Shown here: piece by piece, positions 41,825-50,332 of the stretch
Layout of the letters: each line of letters starts with the position of its first letter
Numbering within the stretch: the first letter of the stretch is position 1
NCBI RefSeq assembly: GCF_009733595.1
Contig: NZ_WOFH01000017.1
Span: 1 to 64,000, forward strand
DNA length: 64,000 nucleotides
Direction: 5' to 3'
Origin: Actinomadura litoris
GTDB taxonomy: Bacteria > Actinomycetota > Actinomycetes > Streptosporangiales > Streptosporangiaceae
Translations under genes and position numbers: made by a program
The notes under the pieces: model-generated
What the model was told of the DNA's origin: nothing
Seen by the model: only the letters and a program-made list of their open reading frames with translations
The model's database searches: none

Positions 41825-43444
41825 ATGCTTCCCACGCTCGACGACGTCCTCCAGCTCGACGCGGTCCGCCGCGGCAAGCCGCGCGTCGTCGCCTGCGCCG
41901 ACCGGACCGGCAACAAGGTCCGCTGGGTGCACGTCGCCGAGGTCACCGACATCGCGCACCTGCTGCACGGCGGCGAGCTGGTGCTCACCACCGGGATCGC
42001 CCTGCCGGACGAGCCGGACCGGCTGCGCGCCTACATCGGCGACCTGTCCGAGGTCGGCGCCAGCGGGCTCATGATCGAGCTGGGCCGCCGCTACGCCAGC
42101 GTCCTGCCGCCCGCGCTGGTCGCCGCCGCCGAGGACCACGGCCTCCCGGTGATCGTCCTCGCCCACGAGCCCGCGTTCGTGGACATCACCGAGTCCGTGC
42201 ACGCCCGCATCCTCCAGGACCAGTTCGCCGAGCTGCGGGCCTCCGAGCAGCTCCACGAGATCTTCACCCAGCTCTCGGTGGAGGGCGCCTCCACCGACGA
42301 GGTCGTCCGGCAGGTCGCCGCGCTCGCCGGGCACCCGGTCGTGCTGGAGAACCTGTCCCACCAGGTGCTGGCCGCCGACGCCGACGGCGGCGACCCCTCC
42401 GACCTGCTGTCGGCCTGGGAGACGCGGTCGCGCGCGGTCCGCACCGGGCAGCGCACGGGCTTCGACGAGACCTCCGGCTGGCTCGTGACCACGGTCGGCG
42501 CCCGCGGCGAGGACTGGGGGCGGCTGATCATCGTGCTCGGCTCCGCGCCGTCCGCCCGCGAGACCGTGCTGGTCGAGCGGGCCGCCACCACCCTCGCCCT
42601 CGGCCGCCTGCTGGACCGGCACGCCGAGGGCGTCGAGCGCCAGGCGCACGGGACGATCATCGCCCGGATCCTCGCGCACGCCTACTCCGACCCGCTGGAG
42701 GCCGCCGCCCGCGCCCGCGCGCTCGGCGTCCCGCTCGCCGGCCGCCGCCTGCTCGGCGCCGTCCTGCGGCACCGGGGGCCCGGCACGTCCGTCCCGCACG
42801 CCGCCGAGCTGGCCCAGCTCGCCGAGGCGGCCGCCGCCGCCTGCAAGGACGCCCGGCTCGCCGCGCTCGTCGGCGTCCTGGACGAGGGCGGCCCGCACGC
42901 CCGCGTCGGCGTGCTGGCGTCCCTGCCCGCCCGCGCCGACGTCGAGACCGCCCTCACCGAGGTCGCCACCCGCATCCGCAAGCAGTCCGGCGGCGAGACC
43001 GTCATGGCGACGGGCTCGGTCGTCGACTCGATCCGCGACGTCCGCCGCTCCTTCATGGAGGCCGAGCAGGTCGCCGACGTCGCGTCCCGGGGCTCGGGCG
43101 GCCGCCTGTTCTACCGCCTGCCCGACCTGCGCCTGCGCGGCCTCCTGCACCTGCTGCGCGACGACGCCCGCGTCCAGACCTTCGTCGAACGCGAACTCGG
43201 CCCGCTGCTGACCTACGACGCCCAGCGCGGCAGCGACCTCACCCGCATCCTGGAGCTCTACCTCGACTCCGGCCGCAACAAGGCCGTCGCCGCCCAGCTC
43301 GCGCACCTGTCCCGCCCGGCCTTCTACGAGCGCCTGCACCGCATCGAACGCGTCCTGGACGCCGACCTGGACGACGTGGAGTCCTGCGTCTCGCTCCACG
43401 TGGCCCTGCTGGCGCTCAGCTCCGTCCGCTGGGAGCGCCCCTGA
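41825..43444 (+). CDS. PucR-family transcriptional regulator
   Basis: A 539-residue regulator. The N-terminal PucR domain (TLDDVLQLDAVRRGKPRVVA to about 125) is followed by a GAF-like/GGDEF-like central region. The C-terminal HTH_30 reads LTRILELYLDSGRNKAVAAQ, then LAHLSRPAFYERLHRIERVL. Such regulators activate purine, GABA or polyamine catabolism. It is divergent from the aminotransferase-mmsA operon, its probable target. ATG 41825 is preferred over the adjacent TTG. Confidence 0.92.
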   Translation: MLPTLDDVLQLDAVRRGKPRVVACADRTGNKVRWVHVAEVTDIAHLLHGGELVLTTGIALPDEPDRLRAYIGDLSEVGASGLMIELGRRYASVLPPALVAAAEDHGLPVIVLAHEPAFVDITESVHARILQDQFAELRASEQLHEIFTQLSVEGASTDEVVRQVAALAGHPVVLENLSHQVLAADADGGDPSDLLSAWETRSRAVRTGQRTGFDETSGWLVTTVGARGEDWGRLIIVLGSAPSARETVLVERAATTLALGRLLDRHAEGVERQAHGTIIARILAHAYSDPLEAAARARALGVPLAGRRLLGAVLRHRGPGTSVPHAAELAQLAEAAAAACKDARLAALVGVLDEGGPHARVGVLASLPARADVETALTEVATRIRKQSGGETVMATGSVVDSIRDVRRSFMEAEQVADVASRGSGGRLFYRLPDLRLRGLLHLLRDDARVQTFVERELGPLLTYDAQRGSDLTRILELYLDSGRNKAVAAQLAHLSRPAFYERLHRIERVLDADLDDVESCVSLHVALLALSSVRWERP

Positions 43445-43542
43445 GGCGGGTCCGCGCCACGGGCGGGGCGTGGCGGAGATCGGCCGGATCCGACCCGGCA
43501 AAGACACCCCCCAAGGGTTCCGATGGCCCTTACGCTTCGACC

Positions 43543-44319
43543 ATGACGGACGCGGCGCTGCATGTTCACCGGTACGGCGACCCCTCGGGGGCGCCGGTGG
43601 TCGCCCTGCACGGGATCACCGGGCACGGGGCGCGGTGGCGGCACACGGCCGAGACCTACCTCGCCGACCGCTTCGTCCTGGCGCCCGACCTGCGCGGGCA
43701 CGGGCGGTCGCCGCACGAGCCGCCCTGGACGGTGGAGCGGCACGTCGCGGACGTCCTCGCGGTCATGGACGCCGAGGGCGTCGGGCGCGCCGACCTGGTC
43801 GGGCACTCCTACGGCGGGATGATCGCCGTGCACCTGGCGCGGACGGCGCCGAGCCGGGTCGGCGGGCTCGTCCTCCTGGACCCGGCGATCGGGCTCGACC
43901 CCGCCGCGGCGTGGGAGGAGGCGCGGGCCTACCTGGGCACGCGGTGGTTCGCCGACGCGGCGGAGGCGCGGGAGTCGCTGGCGGCGCGGTGGCCCGAGGC
44001 GTCGGAGCGGATGCTCGACGACGAGGTGACCACCCACCTCGAACACGACGAGGACGGGCGAACCCGCTGGCGGTACGAGCCCGCCGCGATCGTGACCGCG
44101 CAGTCGGAGATGGCGAGGCCGCACCTGCCGCCGCCCCCGGACATCTCCACACACCTGGTGATCGCGACCGGCGCCGACCTGGTGCGGCCCGAGTTCGTCG
44201 TCGACTGCCGCACCGCGCTCGGCCCCCGGCTGACGCTCTCCCAGATCGAGTCGGGCCACATGCTCTACGTCGACGCCCCCCACGAGACGGGCACCCTCCT
44301 CGACGGCTGGCTCAGCTGA
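43543..44319 (+). CDS. Alpha/beta-hydrolase
   Basis: A 258-residue cytosolic hydrolase. Oxyanion motif HGITGHG, DLRGHGRS, the nucleophile Ser in GHSYGGM, an acid in ATGADLVRPEFVVDC and His in ESGHMLYVDAP. The cap region between strand 6 and helix D is short. It is monocistronic, 98 bp after pucR. Substrate cannot be inferred. Confidence 0.9.
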   Translation: MTDAALHVHRYGDPSGAPVVALHGITGHGARWRHTAETYLADRFVLAPDLRGHGRSPHEPPWTVERHVADVLAVMDAEGVGRADLVGHSYGGMIAVHLARTAPSRVGGLVLLDPAIGLDPAAAWEEARAYLGTRWFADAAEARESLAARWPEASERMLDDEVTTHLEHDEDGRTRWRYEPAAIVTAQSEMARPHLPPPPDISTHLVIATGADLVRPEFVVDCRTALGPRLTLSQIESGHMLYVDAPHETGTLLDGWLS

Positions 44320-44363
44320 CCGAGCCCCGCCCACGTCCCTTCGGCGCGTGCGGCATCGCTTCG

Positions 44364-44408
44364 CGACCTGACCGGTGGGGCTCGCCCTCGGCGTCGCCCC
44401 GCCGGTCA
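44364..44408. repeat. Hairpin repeat, copy 2 (inverted), between convergent genes
   Basis: The stem TGACCGGTGGGG (44369-44380) pairs with 44397-44408 (one G-T pair) and encloses CGCC-ctc-GGCG. The conserved box CATCGCTTCGCG flanks it on the left (44354-44365). In reverse complement it aligns with the copy at 21140-21194. Confidence 0.65.
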
Positions 44409-44469
44409 GATCACGTGATCGCGCGCCGGCTCGCACGGCCCTTCGGCGGCCGTGCACCGGACGGGCCCG

Positions 44470-44955
44470 TCAGGCGGCGGTGAGGCGGCGCTGGAAGGGG
44501 AGGTAGCGGTCGGCGCGGCGGGGGCGGGCGCGCAGGCCGGTGGCCTCGACGGCGAGGACGCGGTCGAAGCGGAAGGCGCGGACGCCGCGCCGCATCCGGC
44601 ACCAGCCGACGAGGTACCAGTGGTCGCGGTGGACCAGGCAGGTCACGGGCTCGACCTCGCGGATCGTGACGTTGGCGCCCGCGTCGCCGTAGCAGAGGCG
44701 GACGACGCGGTGCTCGGTGATGGCCGCGGCGACGACGCGCGCGCGGTCGGCGGTGGAGGCGTCGAGGGGCTCGGTGAGGGTGGCCAGGGTGGCGGCGACC
44801 ACGTCGTCGTGGGCGCCGTCGCCGACGAGGGCGCGCAGGGCGCGGCGCGCGGTGGTGGCCTGGGGGCCGGTGCCCAGGTGCGCGAGGGACAGCGCGAGGG
44901 CGGCGATCTCGGCGGTGGACAGCGTGGTCTCGGGGTGCGTCGCAACGTTCGCCAT
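44470..44955 (-). CDS. WYL-domain protein lacking the usual HTH
   Basis: A 161-residue protein. Only the WYL half is present: LSTAEIAALALSLAHLG, ITEHRVVRLCYGDAG, LVHRDHWYLVGWCRMRRGVR and AFRFDRVLAVEATG. Full WYL regulators (about 230-320 residues) begin with a winged HTH, absent here. The ATG lies only 6 nt after a TATGAT hexamer, so the message is probably leaderless. It may sense a nucleic-acid ligand and act through a partner, or be a stable truncated form. Confidence 0.82.
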   Translation of the reverse strand: MANVATHPETTLSTAEIAALALSLAHLGTGPQATTARRALRALVGDGAHDDVVAATLATLTEPLDASTADRARVVAAAITEHRVVRLCYGDAGANVTIREVEPVTCLVHRDHWYLVGWCRMRRGVRAFRFDRVLAVEATGLRARPRRADRYLPFQRRLTAA

Positions 44956-44956
44956 G

Positions 44957-44976
44957 GTTCGATCATACGTTCGAAC
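44957..44976 (-). promoter_or_regulatory. Leaderless promoter with overlapping inverted repeat
   Basis: GTTCGA (44957-44962) and TCGAAC (44971-44976) are perfect inverted arms around an 8-nt spacer. On the minus strand the spacer and left arm contain TATGAT, six bases before the WYL ATG. The arrangement suits self-repression with a leaderless mRNA. Confidence 0.55.
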
Positions 44977-45168
44977 ACTGACATTTCGCGGGTCCCGGGA
45001 GCGTCACATGACACAGTGCGGGAAGCCCGGACGCCCGTCCTTGGGCGCGGCCTTGAGATGGTGACTGCGCATGGGGAAAACTGATCCCCGAGAGTGGCTC
45101 CTGCCGGGGGAATCGGGGAAAGGACTTGGGTCGAACGTGGGTCCGCCTTGAATGAGACGACTCCGCCG

Positions 45169-46365
45169 ATGAGCCGGGACGAGGTCGACCGGGCGCTCGA
45201 ACATCTGCGGGACGAGAAGCAGCGCATCGGGACCGCCCTCCTCGAACTGGAAGGCCATCAGGGCTACCAGTTGCTGGAGGGCGCGGCGGTGGAGGGTGAG
45301 ACGCGGCGCGTCCAGGCCACCGTGCAGTCCCGCATGTCCGCGATGTGGGCCCTGTTCGACCTGTACACGCGGGCGCTCGGCGCCGCCGAGGAGCTGAGGA
45401 CGCGGCACTCCCGCCCGGGGCAGGCCGACCTCGCGCGCCTCACCTGGCTGCTCTCGGGCCCCTCGGTGGAACTGCCGGCGGAGGAGGTCCCGCTGGAGCG
45501 GCGGACGCTGCTGTCGGTCCCGACCGGGGAGAGGCTGACGCTGGAGGCGGCCGTCAAGCGCATGACGCCGCTGTACGAGGAGGTCGCGCGGGCCGTCGCG
45601 GCGCTCGACACGGTGTGGTCGGCGCTGCTGTCGCGGCTCGCCGAGGTGGAGGCCGAGCGCCGCGCGGCGTTGTCGCTGCGGGACGCGCTCGGCGCGGCCG
45701 ACCCCGAACTCGACCGGCTGGCCGCCGACCTCGCGGCGGCCGGCGCGACCGTGCGCTCCGACCCGATGGCGATGGCGCGGGACGGGCGCGCCGACACCGC
45801 CCGCCTGGACGCCCTGCACGCCGCGCTCGGCGGGGCGCGCCGCAGGCTGGAGGACGCCGAGCGGCTGCGCGCCGGGTTCGACGAGCGGCTGCGCGCCCTC
45901 GGCGGCCTCCTGGACGAGGTGCGGGCCGCGGAGGCCGCGGCCGCCGCCCACCGCGACGAGGTCCTCGCCAAGATCGCCTCACCCGTGCTGCCCGACCTGC
46001 CCGCGCTGTCGGGCGGGCTGGACCGGCGGCTCGCCGCGCTCGGCCGCGGCGGCGACTGGAGCGGGCTCGCGGCCCGGGTCGCGGACCTGGAGCGGGCGGC
46101 GCGCGCCGCGCTGGAGGAGGCGCGGCGGACCGCCGAGGTGATCCGCGGCCTGCTCGACCGGCGCGAGGAGCTGCGCGGACGGCTGGAGGGGTACCGCGTG
46201 AAGGCTGCCAGGCTGGGCCTCGCGGAGGACGCGGCGCTCGCGGAGATGTACGAGCACGCCCGGCGGCTGCTGTGGTCGTCGCCCTGTGACCTGCGAAAGG
46301 CCACCGTGACCCTGTCCGACTACCAACAGGCCATCACCACACGGACGAAAGGAGCGGAACGATGA
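45169..46365 (+). CDS. Coiled-coil protein at the head of the pknG operon
   Basis: A 398-residue, highly helical protein without signal peptide or clear membrane segment. Nearly the whole length after residue 10 is Ala/Leu/Arg/Glu-rich coiled coil (VDRALEHLRDEKQRIGTALL; RLEDAERLRAGFDERLRAL), ending in YEHARRLLWSSPCDLRKATV. ATG 45169 is chosen; TTG 45148 is possible. Its stop overlaps the pknG start (ATGA), so it belongs to the operon and may be a scaffold. No domain family recognised. Confidence 0.75.
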   Translation: MSRDEVDRALEHLRDEKQRIGTALLELEGHQGYQLLEGAAVEGETRRVQATVQSRMSAMWALFDLYTRALGAAEELRTRHSRPGQADLARLTWLLSGPSVELPAEEVPLERRTLLSVPTGERLTLEAAVKRMTPLYEEVARAVAALDTVWSALLSRLAEVEAERRAALSLRDALGAADPELDRLAADLAAAGATVRSDPMAMARDGRADTARLDALHAALGGARRRLEDAERLRAGFDERLRALGGLLDEVRAAEAAAAAHRDEVLAKIASPVLPDLPALSGGLDRRLAALGRGGDWSGLAARVADLERAARAALEEARRTAEVIRGLLDRREELRGRLEGYRVKAARLGLAEDAALAEMYEHARRLLWSSPCDLRKATVTLSDYQQAITTRTKGAER

Positions 46366-48944
46366 GCCAGTGCACCGCGACGCCGGGCTGCGACGGAACC
46401 ATTGACGGCGGCTTCTGCGTCAAATGCGGCATGTCAGCCGCATCGGCCCCCACCGGCTCGTCCGCGCCGATTGTCTGCTCTGTCCCAGGTTGTGGGGGCA
46501 CGATCGTCGATGGCTACTGCGAGAGATGCGGCTCTCCACCGGCGGCCGTCCCCGCCGCCAGATCGGCGCCCGCGGCGGCCGCGGCATCGGCTCCGGCATC
46601 GGCCGCGGCATCGGCTCCGGCGGCGAGCGCCCCCGCCCCCGCCCCCGCCTCCGCCCCGGCCTCGGACAGGTGCGGCCAGCCCGGCTGCTCCGGGACGATC
46701 GTGGACGGCTACTGCGAGTCCTGCGGTTCGCCGCCCTCGCAGACGTCGGGCTCGTCCGGCACGTCGGGCGGCACGTCCAGCGGCTCCTCCGGGTACATGT
46801 CGGGCAGCACGTCGACCGGTGGGACGTACCGGACGGGCAGCACCCGCACCGGCTCCTCGCGGTCGTCCAGGGGCCGAGGCAGGCTCGGCGAGGGGCTCGT
46901 CGAGGTGCCCCCCGTTCCTTACCGCGACCCGTCCACGGCCGTGATGAGCGACCCGCAGGTCGCCGAGAACAAGCGGTTCTGCAGCAGTTGCGGCGAGCCC
47001 GTCGGGCGCAGCCGGGGCGACCGGCCCGGACGCACCGAGGGCTTTTGCGCGAAGTGCCGCGCCGCGTTCTCCTTCCGGCCGAAGCTCTCCCCCGGCGACC
47101 TCGTCCACGGCCAGTACGACGTGCTCGGCTGCCTCGCGCACGGCGGCCTCGGCTGGATCTACCTCGCCAAGGACAAGAACGTCAGCGACCGGTGGGTGGT
47201 GCTCAAGGGCCTGCTGGACAGCGGCGACGCCGACGCCATCGAGGCCGCGGCGGCCGAGCGCGCCTTCCTCGCCGAGGTCGAGCACCCCAACATCGTCCGG
47301 ATCTACAACTTCGTCCAGCACGCGGGCGACGGCTACATCGTCATGGAGTACGTCGGCGGGCAGTCGCTCAAGGACATCCTGCTGCACCGGCGCCGCGAGC
47401 TGGGCGAGGAGTCCCTGCCGGTCACGCAGGCGATCGCGTACGCGCTGGAGGTGCTGCGCGCCTTCGACTACCTGCACACGCAGGGCCTCGTCTACTGCGA
47501 CTTCAAGCCCGACAACGTGATCCAGTCCGAGGAGCAGCTCCGGCTGATCGACCTCGGCGGCGTCCGCCGGCTGACCCGGCAGGACGGCGCCATCTACGGG
47601 ACGATCGGCTACCAGGCCCCCGAGATCGCCGACGAGGGCCCCTCGATCACCTCCGACCTGTACACGGTCGGCCGGGCGCTGGCCGTGCTGAGCTTCCCGT
47701 TCAAGGGCTACACCCGCAAGTACGTCGACAGCCTGCCGGCGCGCGGGGAGGTGGAGCTGCTGCGGCGCTATGAGTCCTTCGACCGGTTCCTGCGCCGCGC
47801 GACCCACCGGGACCCGGCGGAGCGCTTCCAGGACGCGGGCGAGATGGCCGAGCAGCTCACCGGCGTGCTGCGGGAGATCCTCGCCACCGAGGACGGCGAG
47901 CCGCGGCCCGAGCCGTCCGGGCTGTTCGGGCCCGAGCGGTTCGCGGCGGGCGACACCCTCGTCAAGGGCGGACGCGCCGCCCCGGGCGACCCGGGCGAGC
48001 CGGACGCCCTCGACGGACCCGAGCCGGCGCTGCCGCCCGTCCCACCGGCGCGGGCCGCCGCCGCGCTGCCGGTACCGCTGGTGGTCAGGGAGGACCCCAT
48101 GGCCGGGTTCCTGCGCGGGCTGACCGCGCTGGAGCCCGCGCAGCTCGCCGCCGCCGTCGCGGGCGCGCCGCAGCACACGCCCGAGGTGCGGTTCGCGCTC
48201 GCCCGCGCCAAGATCGAGATGGGCCTGTTCGACGAGGCCGAGGAGTTCCTGGAGGAGCTCGGGCAGGAGCTGCCCGGCGACTGGCGGATCGAGTGGTACC
48301 GGGCCGTCTCCGTGCTCGCGCAGGGCCGGGTCGCCGAGGCCGAGCCGCGCTTCGACCGGCTCTACGGGCTGCTGCCCGGGGAGGCGGCGCCGAAGCTGGC
48401 GCTCGCCTACTGCCGCGAGCGCGGCGCGCCCGCCGACGCCGTCCGGCTCTACGAGCTGGTGTGGCGCACCGACCAGAGCTACATCAACGCCGCGTTCGGC
48501 CTCGCCCGCGTGCACCTGGCCGCGGGCGACCGCGGCGGCGCGATCGCCGCGCTCGACTCCGTCCCGAAGATCTCCATCCGGTACGTGCCGGCGCAGGTCG
48601 CGGCCGTCGCGACCGCCGTGCGCGGCCGGCACGCGGACGAGCTGACGGCGGCGGAGCTGGTCGAGGCGGGCGAGCGGCTCGGCCGGCTCGGCCTGGACGG
48701 GGAGCACGGCGACCGGCTCGCCGCCGAGGTGCTGGAGGCCGCGCTCGACTGGCTGGTCGTCGGGCCGGGCCCCGGCGCCGGGGCGCGGGGCGGGGCGCTG
48801 CTCGGCGAGCAGCTCGCCGAGGCGCCGCTGCGGTCGCTGCTGGAGAGGACCTACCGGGGGCTGGCACGGCTGACCCGCGACCGCGAGGAGAGCCGCTTGC
48901 TGATCGACGCCGCCAACACCGTACGCCCGAGGACGCTGCTGTGA
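46362..48944 (+). CDS. pknG: PknG-type serine/threonine kinase with three extra zinc ribbons
   Basis: An 860-residue cytosolic kinase. Three zinc ribbons end in CxxCG (Cys4/10/19/22; 39/44/53/56; 104/109/118/121). A Ser/Thr/Gly linker follows, then the PknG rubredoxin-like knuckles (Cys207/210/229/232: FCSSCGEPVGR and FCAKC). The kinase domain has LAHGGLGWIYLA, Lys282 in VVLKG, YCDFKPDN (Asp380) and LIDLGG (Asp397). The C-terminal third is TPR-like helices. In actinobacteria PknG controls 2-oxoglutarate metabolism through GarA/OdhI. The extra zinc ribbons are unusual compared with mycobacterial PknG. Confidence 0.93.
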   Translation: MSQCTATPGCDGTIDGGFCVKCGMSAASAPTGSSAPIVCSVPGCGGTIVDGYCERCGSPPAAVPAARSAPAAAAASAPASAAASAPAASAPAPAPASAPASDRCGQPGCSGTIVDGYCESCGSPPSQTSGSSGTSGGTSSGSSGYMSGSTSTGGTYRTGSTRTGSSRSSRGRGRLGEGLVEVPPVPYRDPSTAVMSDPQVAENKRFCSSCGEPVGRSRGDRPGRTEGFCAKCRAAFSFRPKLSPGDLVHGQYDVLGCLAHGGLGWIYLAKDKNVSDRWVVLKGLLDSGDADAIEAAAAERAFLAEVEHPNIVRIYNFVQHAGDGYIVMEYVGGQSLKDILLHRRRELGEESLPVTQAIAYALEVLRAFDYLHTQGLVYCDFKPDNVIQSEEQLRLIDLGGVRRLTRQDGAIYGTIGYQAPEIADEGPSITSDLYTVGRALAVLSFPFKGYTRKYVDSLPARGEVELLRRYESFDRFLRRATHRDPAERFQDAGEMAEQLTGVLREILATEDGEPRPEPSGLFGPERFAAGDTLVKGGRAAPGDPGEPDALDGPEPALPPVPPARAAAALPVPLVVREDPMAGFLRGLTALEPAQLAAAVAGAPQHTPEVRFALARAKIEMGLFDEAEEFLEELGQELPGDWRIEWYRAVSVLAQGRVAEAEPRFDRLYGLLPGEAAPKLALAYCRERGAPADAVRLYELVWRTDQSYINAAFGLARVHLAAGDRGGAIAALDSVPKISIRYVPAQVAAVATAVRGRHADELTAAELVEAGERLGRLGLDGEHGDRLAAEVLEAALDWLVVGPGPGAGARGGALLGEQLAEAPLRSLLERTYRGLARLTRDREESRLLIDAANTVRPRTLL

Positions 48945-50332
48945 CCGATGACCAGGCGAGCACCAAGTCGGCCGAGCTCGCGTGCCCGAGCTGCGGCGAG
49001 ATCGTGTACGCCGGGGAGAAGTTCTGCGAGGAGTGCGGGCACCGGCTGGACGGCGCCGAGCCGGGCGGTGCTCCCGAACCCCGCCCGGACGGGCTGAGCC
49101 CCGCCGCCCGCGCGGGCGCCACGATCAAGCAGAGCTCGGCGTCGCCGCGCGCCCGCCGCGCCCCGGCCGCGGTGCCGTGCGCGCAGTGCGGTGGGACGGC
49201 GATCGACGAGGACGGCTACTGCGAGCGGTGCGGGCTCCGCCAGCCCGTCGACCGCGACCATGTCGAGATCGAGATCCCCGCCCGGGACGCGGCGCCGCCC
49301 GCGAACGGAACCGCGAACGGGGCCGCGGGCAACGGCGTCGCCGAGGTCCGGCGGCTCGTCGCGGCGGGCGCGAGCGACCGCGGCCTGCGCTACCCCCGCA
49401 ACGAGGACGCCATCGCCCTGATCGCCCACTCCGCCGGGATCGCGGCCGTGGTGTCGGACGGCGTCGGCTCCTCCCAGCGCCCCGAGGACGCCTCCCGCGC
49501 GGCGGCCGACACCGGCGCCGCCGAGTTGGCCGCGCGCCTGGACTCGGGCGAGGACCCCGCCGAGGCCACCCGCGCCGCGGCGCTGAAGGCGGCCGAGGCC
49601 GTCGCGGCGCTGGCCGAGTCTCCGTCCGAGGCGCCGTCGTGCACCTACGTGTCGGCGGTGACGCGGGACGGGGCGCTCACGGTCGGCTGGGTCGGCGACA
49701 GCCGCGCCTACTGGCTGGCCGCGCAGGAGCCGCCGCCGCCCGGGGGCGACGGCGACGACGGGCCCGACACCGCCGAGTTCGCCCTGGCCGACCTCGACAC
49801 CGGCGACACCCAGCCCGACGGGGGCGACGCGGTCGAGGTCGTGGACCTCGACGGGTCCCGGCAGCTCACCGACGACGACTCGTGGGCCGCGATCATGGTC
49901 GCGCAGGGCGCGCTGACCGAGGCCGAGGCGGAGGCGCACCCGAACGCGCACGTCATCACCGCCTGGCTCGGCGCGGACGCCGAGGAGGTCAGGCCGCACG
50001 TGCGGACGTTCCGCCCGTCCGGGCCGGGCACGCTGCTGGTGTGCAGCGACGGCCTGTGGAACTACTTCCCGCAGGCGGCGGACCTCGCGGGGCTGCTGTC
50101 GAACACCGGCGAACCCGCCTCCGGCGGCGCCGCCCCCGGTGCCGTCGCCGGCGCCGACCCCGCGCCCTCCGCCGCCGGCGGCCCGGCCGCCGACCCCACC
50201 GCCGATCCGCTGCGCGCGGCCCGGACGCTGGTGCGCCGCGCCCTCGACGCGGGGGGCCGCGACAACATCACGGTCGCCGTGATCCCCGTCCTGCCCGCCT
50301 TTCCGACACAGAGCACGGAGCAGCGCCGATGA
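48941..50332 (+). CDS. PP2C phosphatase with N-terminal zinc ribbons
   Basis: A 463-residue protein. Two zinc ribbons (Cys15/18/29/32 and Cys80/83/94/97, the second with DEDGYCERCG as in PknG) precede a PP2C domain: YPRNEDAIALIAHSAGIAAV then VSDGVGSS, GWVGDSRAYW, LLVCSDGLWNY and GGRDNITVAV, all metal-binding Asp present. An acidic insert of about 60 residues interrupts the domain after GDSRAY. GTG 48941 overlaps the pknG stop (GTGA). It probably reverses PknG phosphorylation. Confidence 0.92.
   Translation: MTDDQASTKSAELACPSCGEIVYAGEKFCEECGHRLDGAEPGGAPEPRPDGLSPAARAGATIKQSSASPRARRAPAAVPCAQCGGTAIDEDGYCERCGLRQPVDRDHVEIEIPARDAAPPANGTANGAAGNGVAEVRRLVAAGASDRGLRYPRNEDAIALIAHSAGIAAVVSDGVGSSQRPEDASRAAADTGAAELAARLDSGEDPAEATRAAALKAAEAVAALAESPSEAPSCTYVSAVTRDGALTVGWVGDSRAYWLAAQEPPPPGGDGDDGPDTAEFALADLDTGDTQPDGGDAVEVVDLDGSRQLTDDDSWAAIMVAQGALTEAEAEAHPNAHVITAWLGADAEEVRPHVRTFRPSGPGTLLVCSDGLWNYFPQAADLAGLLSNTGEPASGGAAPGAVAGADPAPSAAGGPAADPTADPLRAARTLVRRALDAGGRDNITVAVIPVLPAFPTQSTEQRR

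Noticed and set aside
41791..43542. Long plus-strand frame running into the alpha/beta-hydrolase gene
   Set aside because: Its first part is an Arg/Pro-rich shadow of pucR in another frame; only the section from 43543 encodes the hydrolase.
46434..48707. A 757-codon minus-strand frame opposite pknG
   Set aside because: A shadow of the kinase gene; no start context or domain, and PknG motifs on the other strand are unambiguous.
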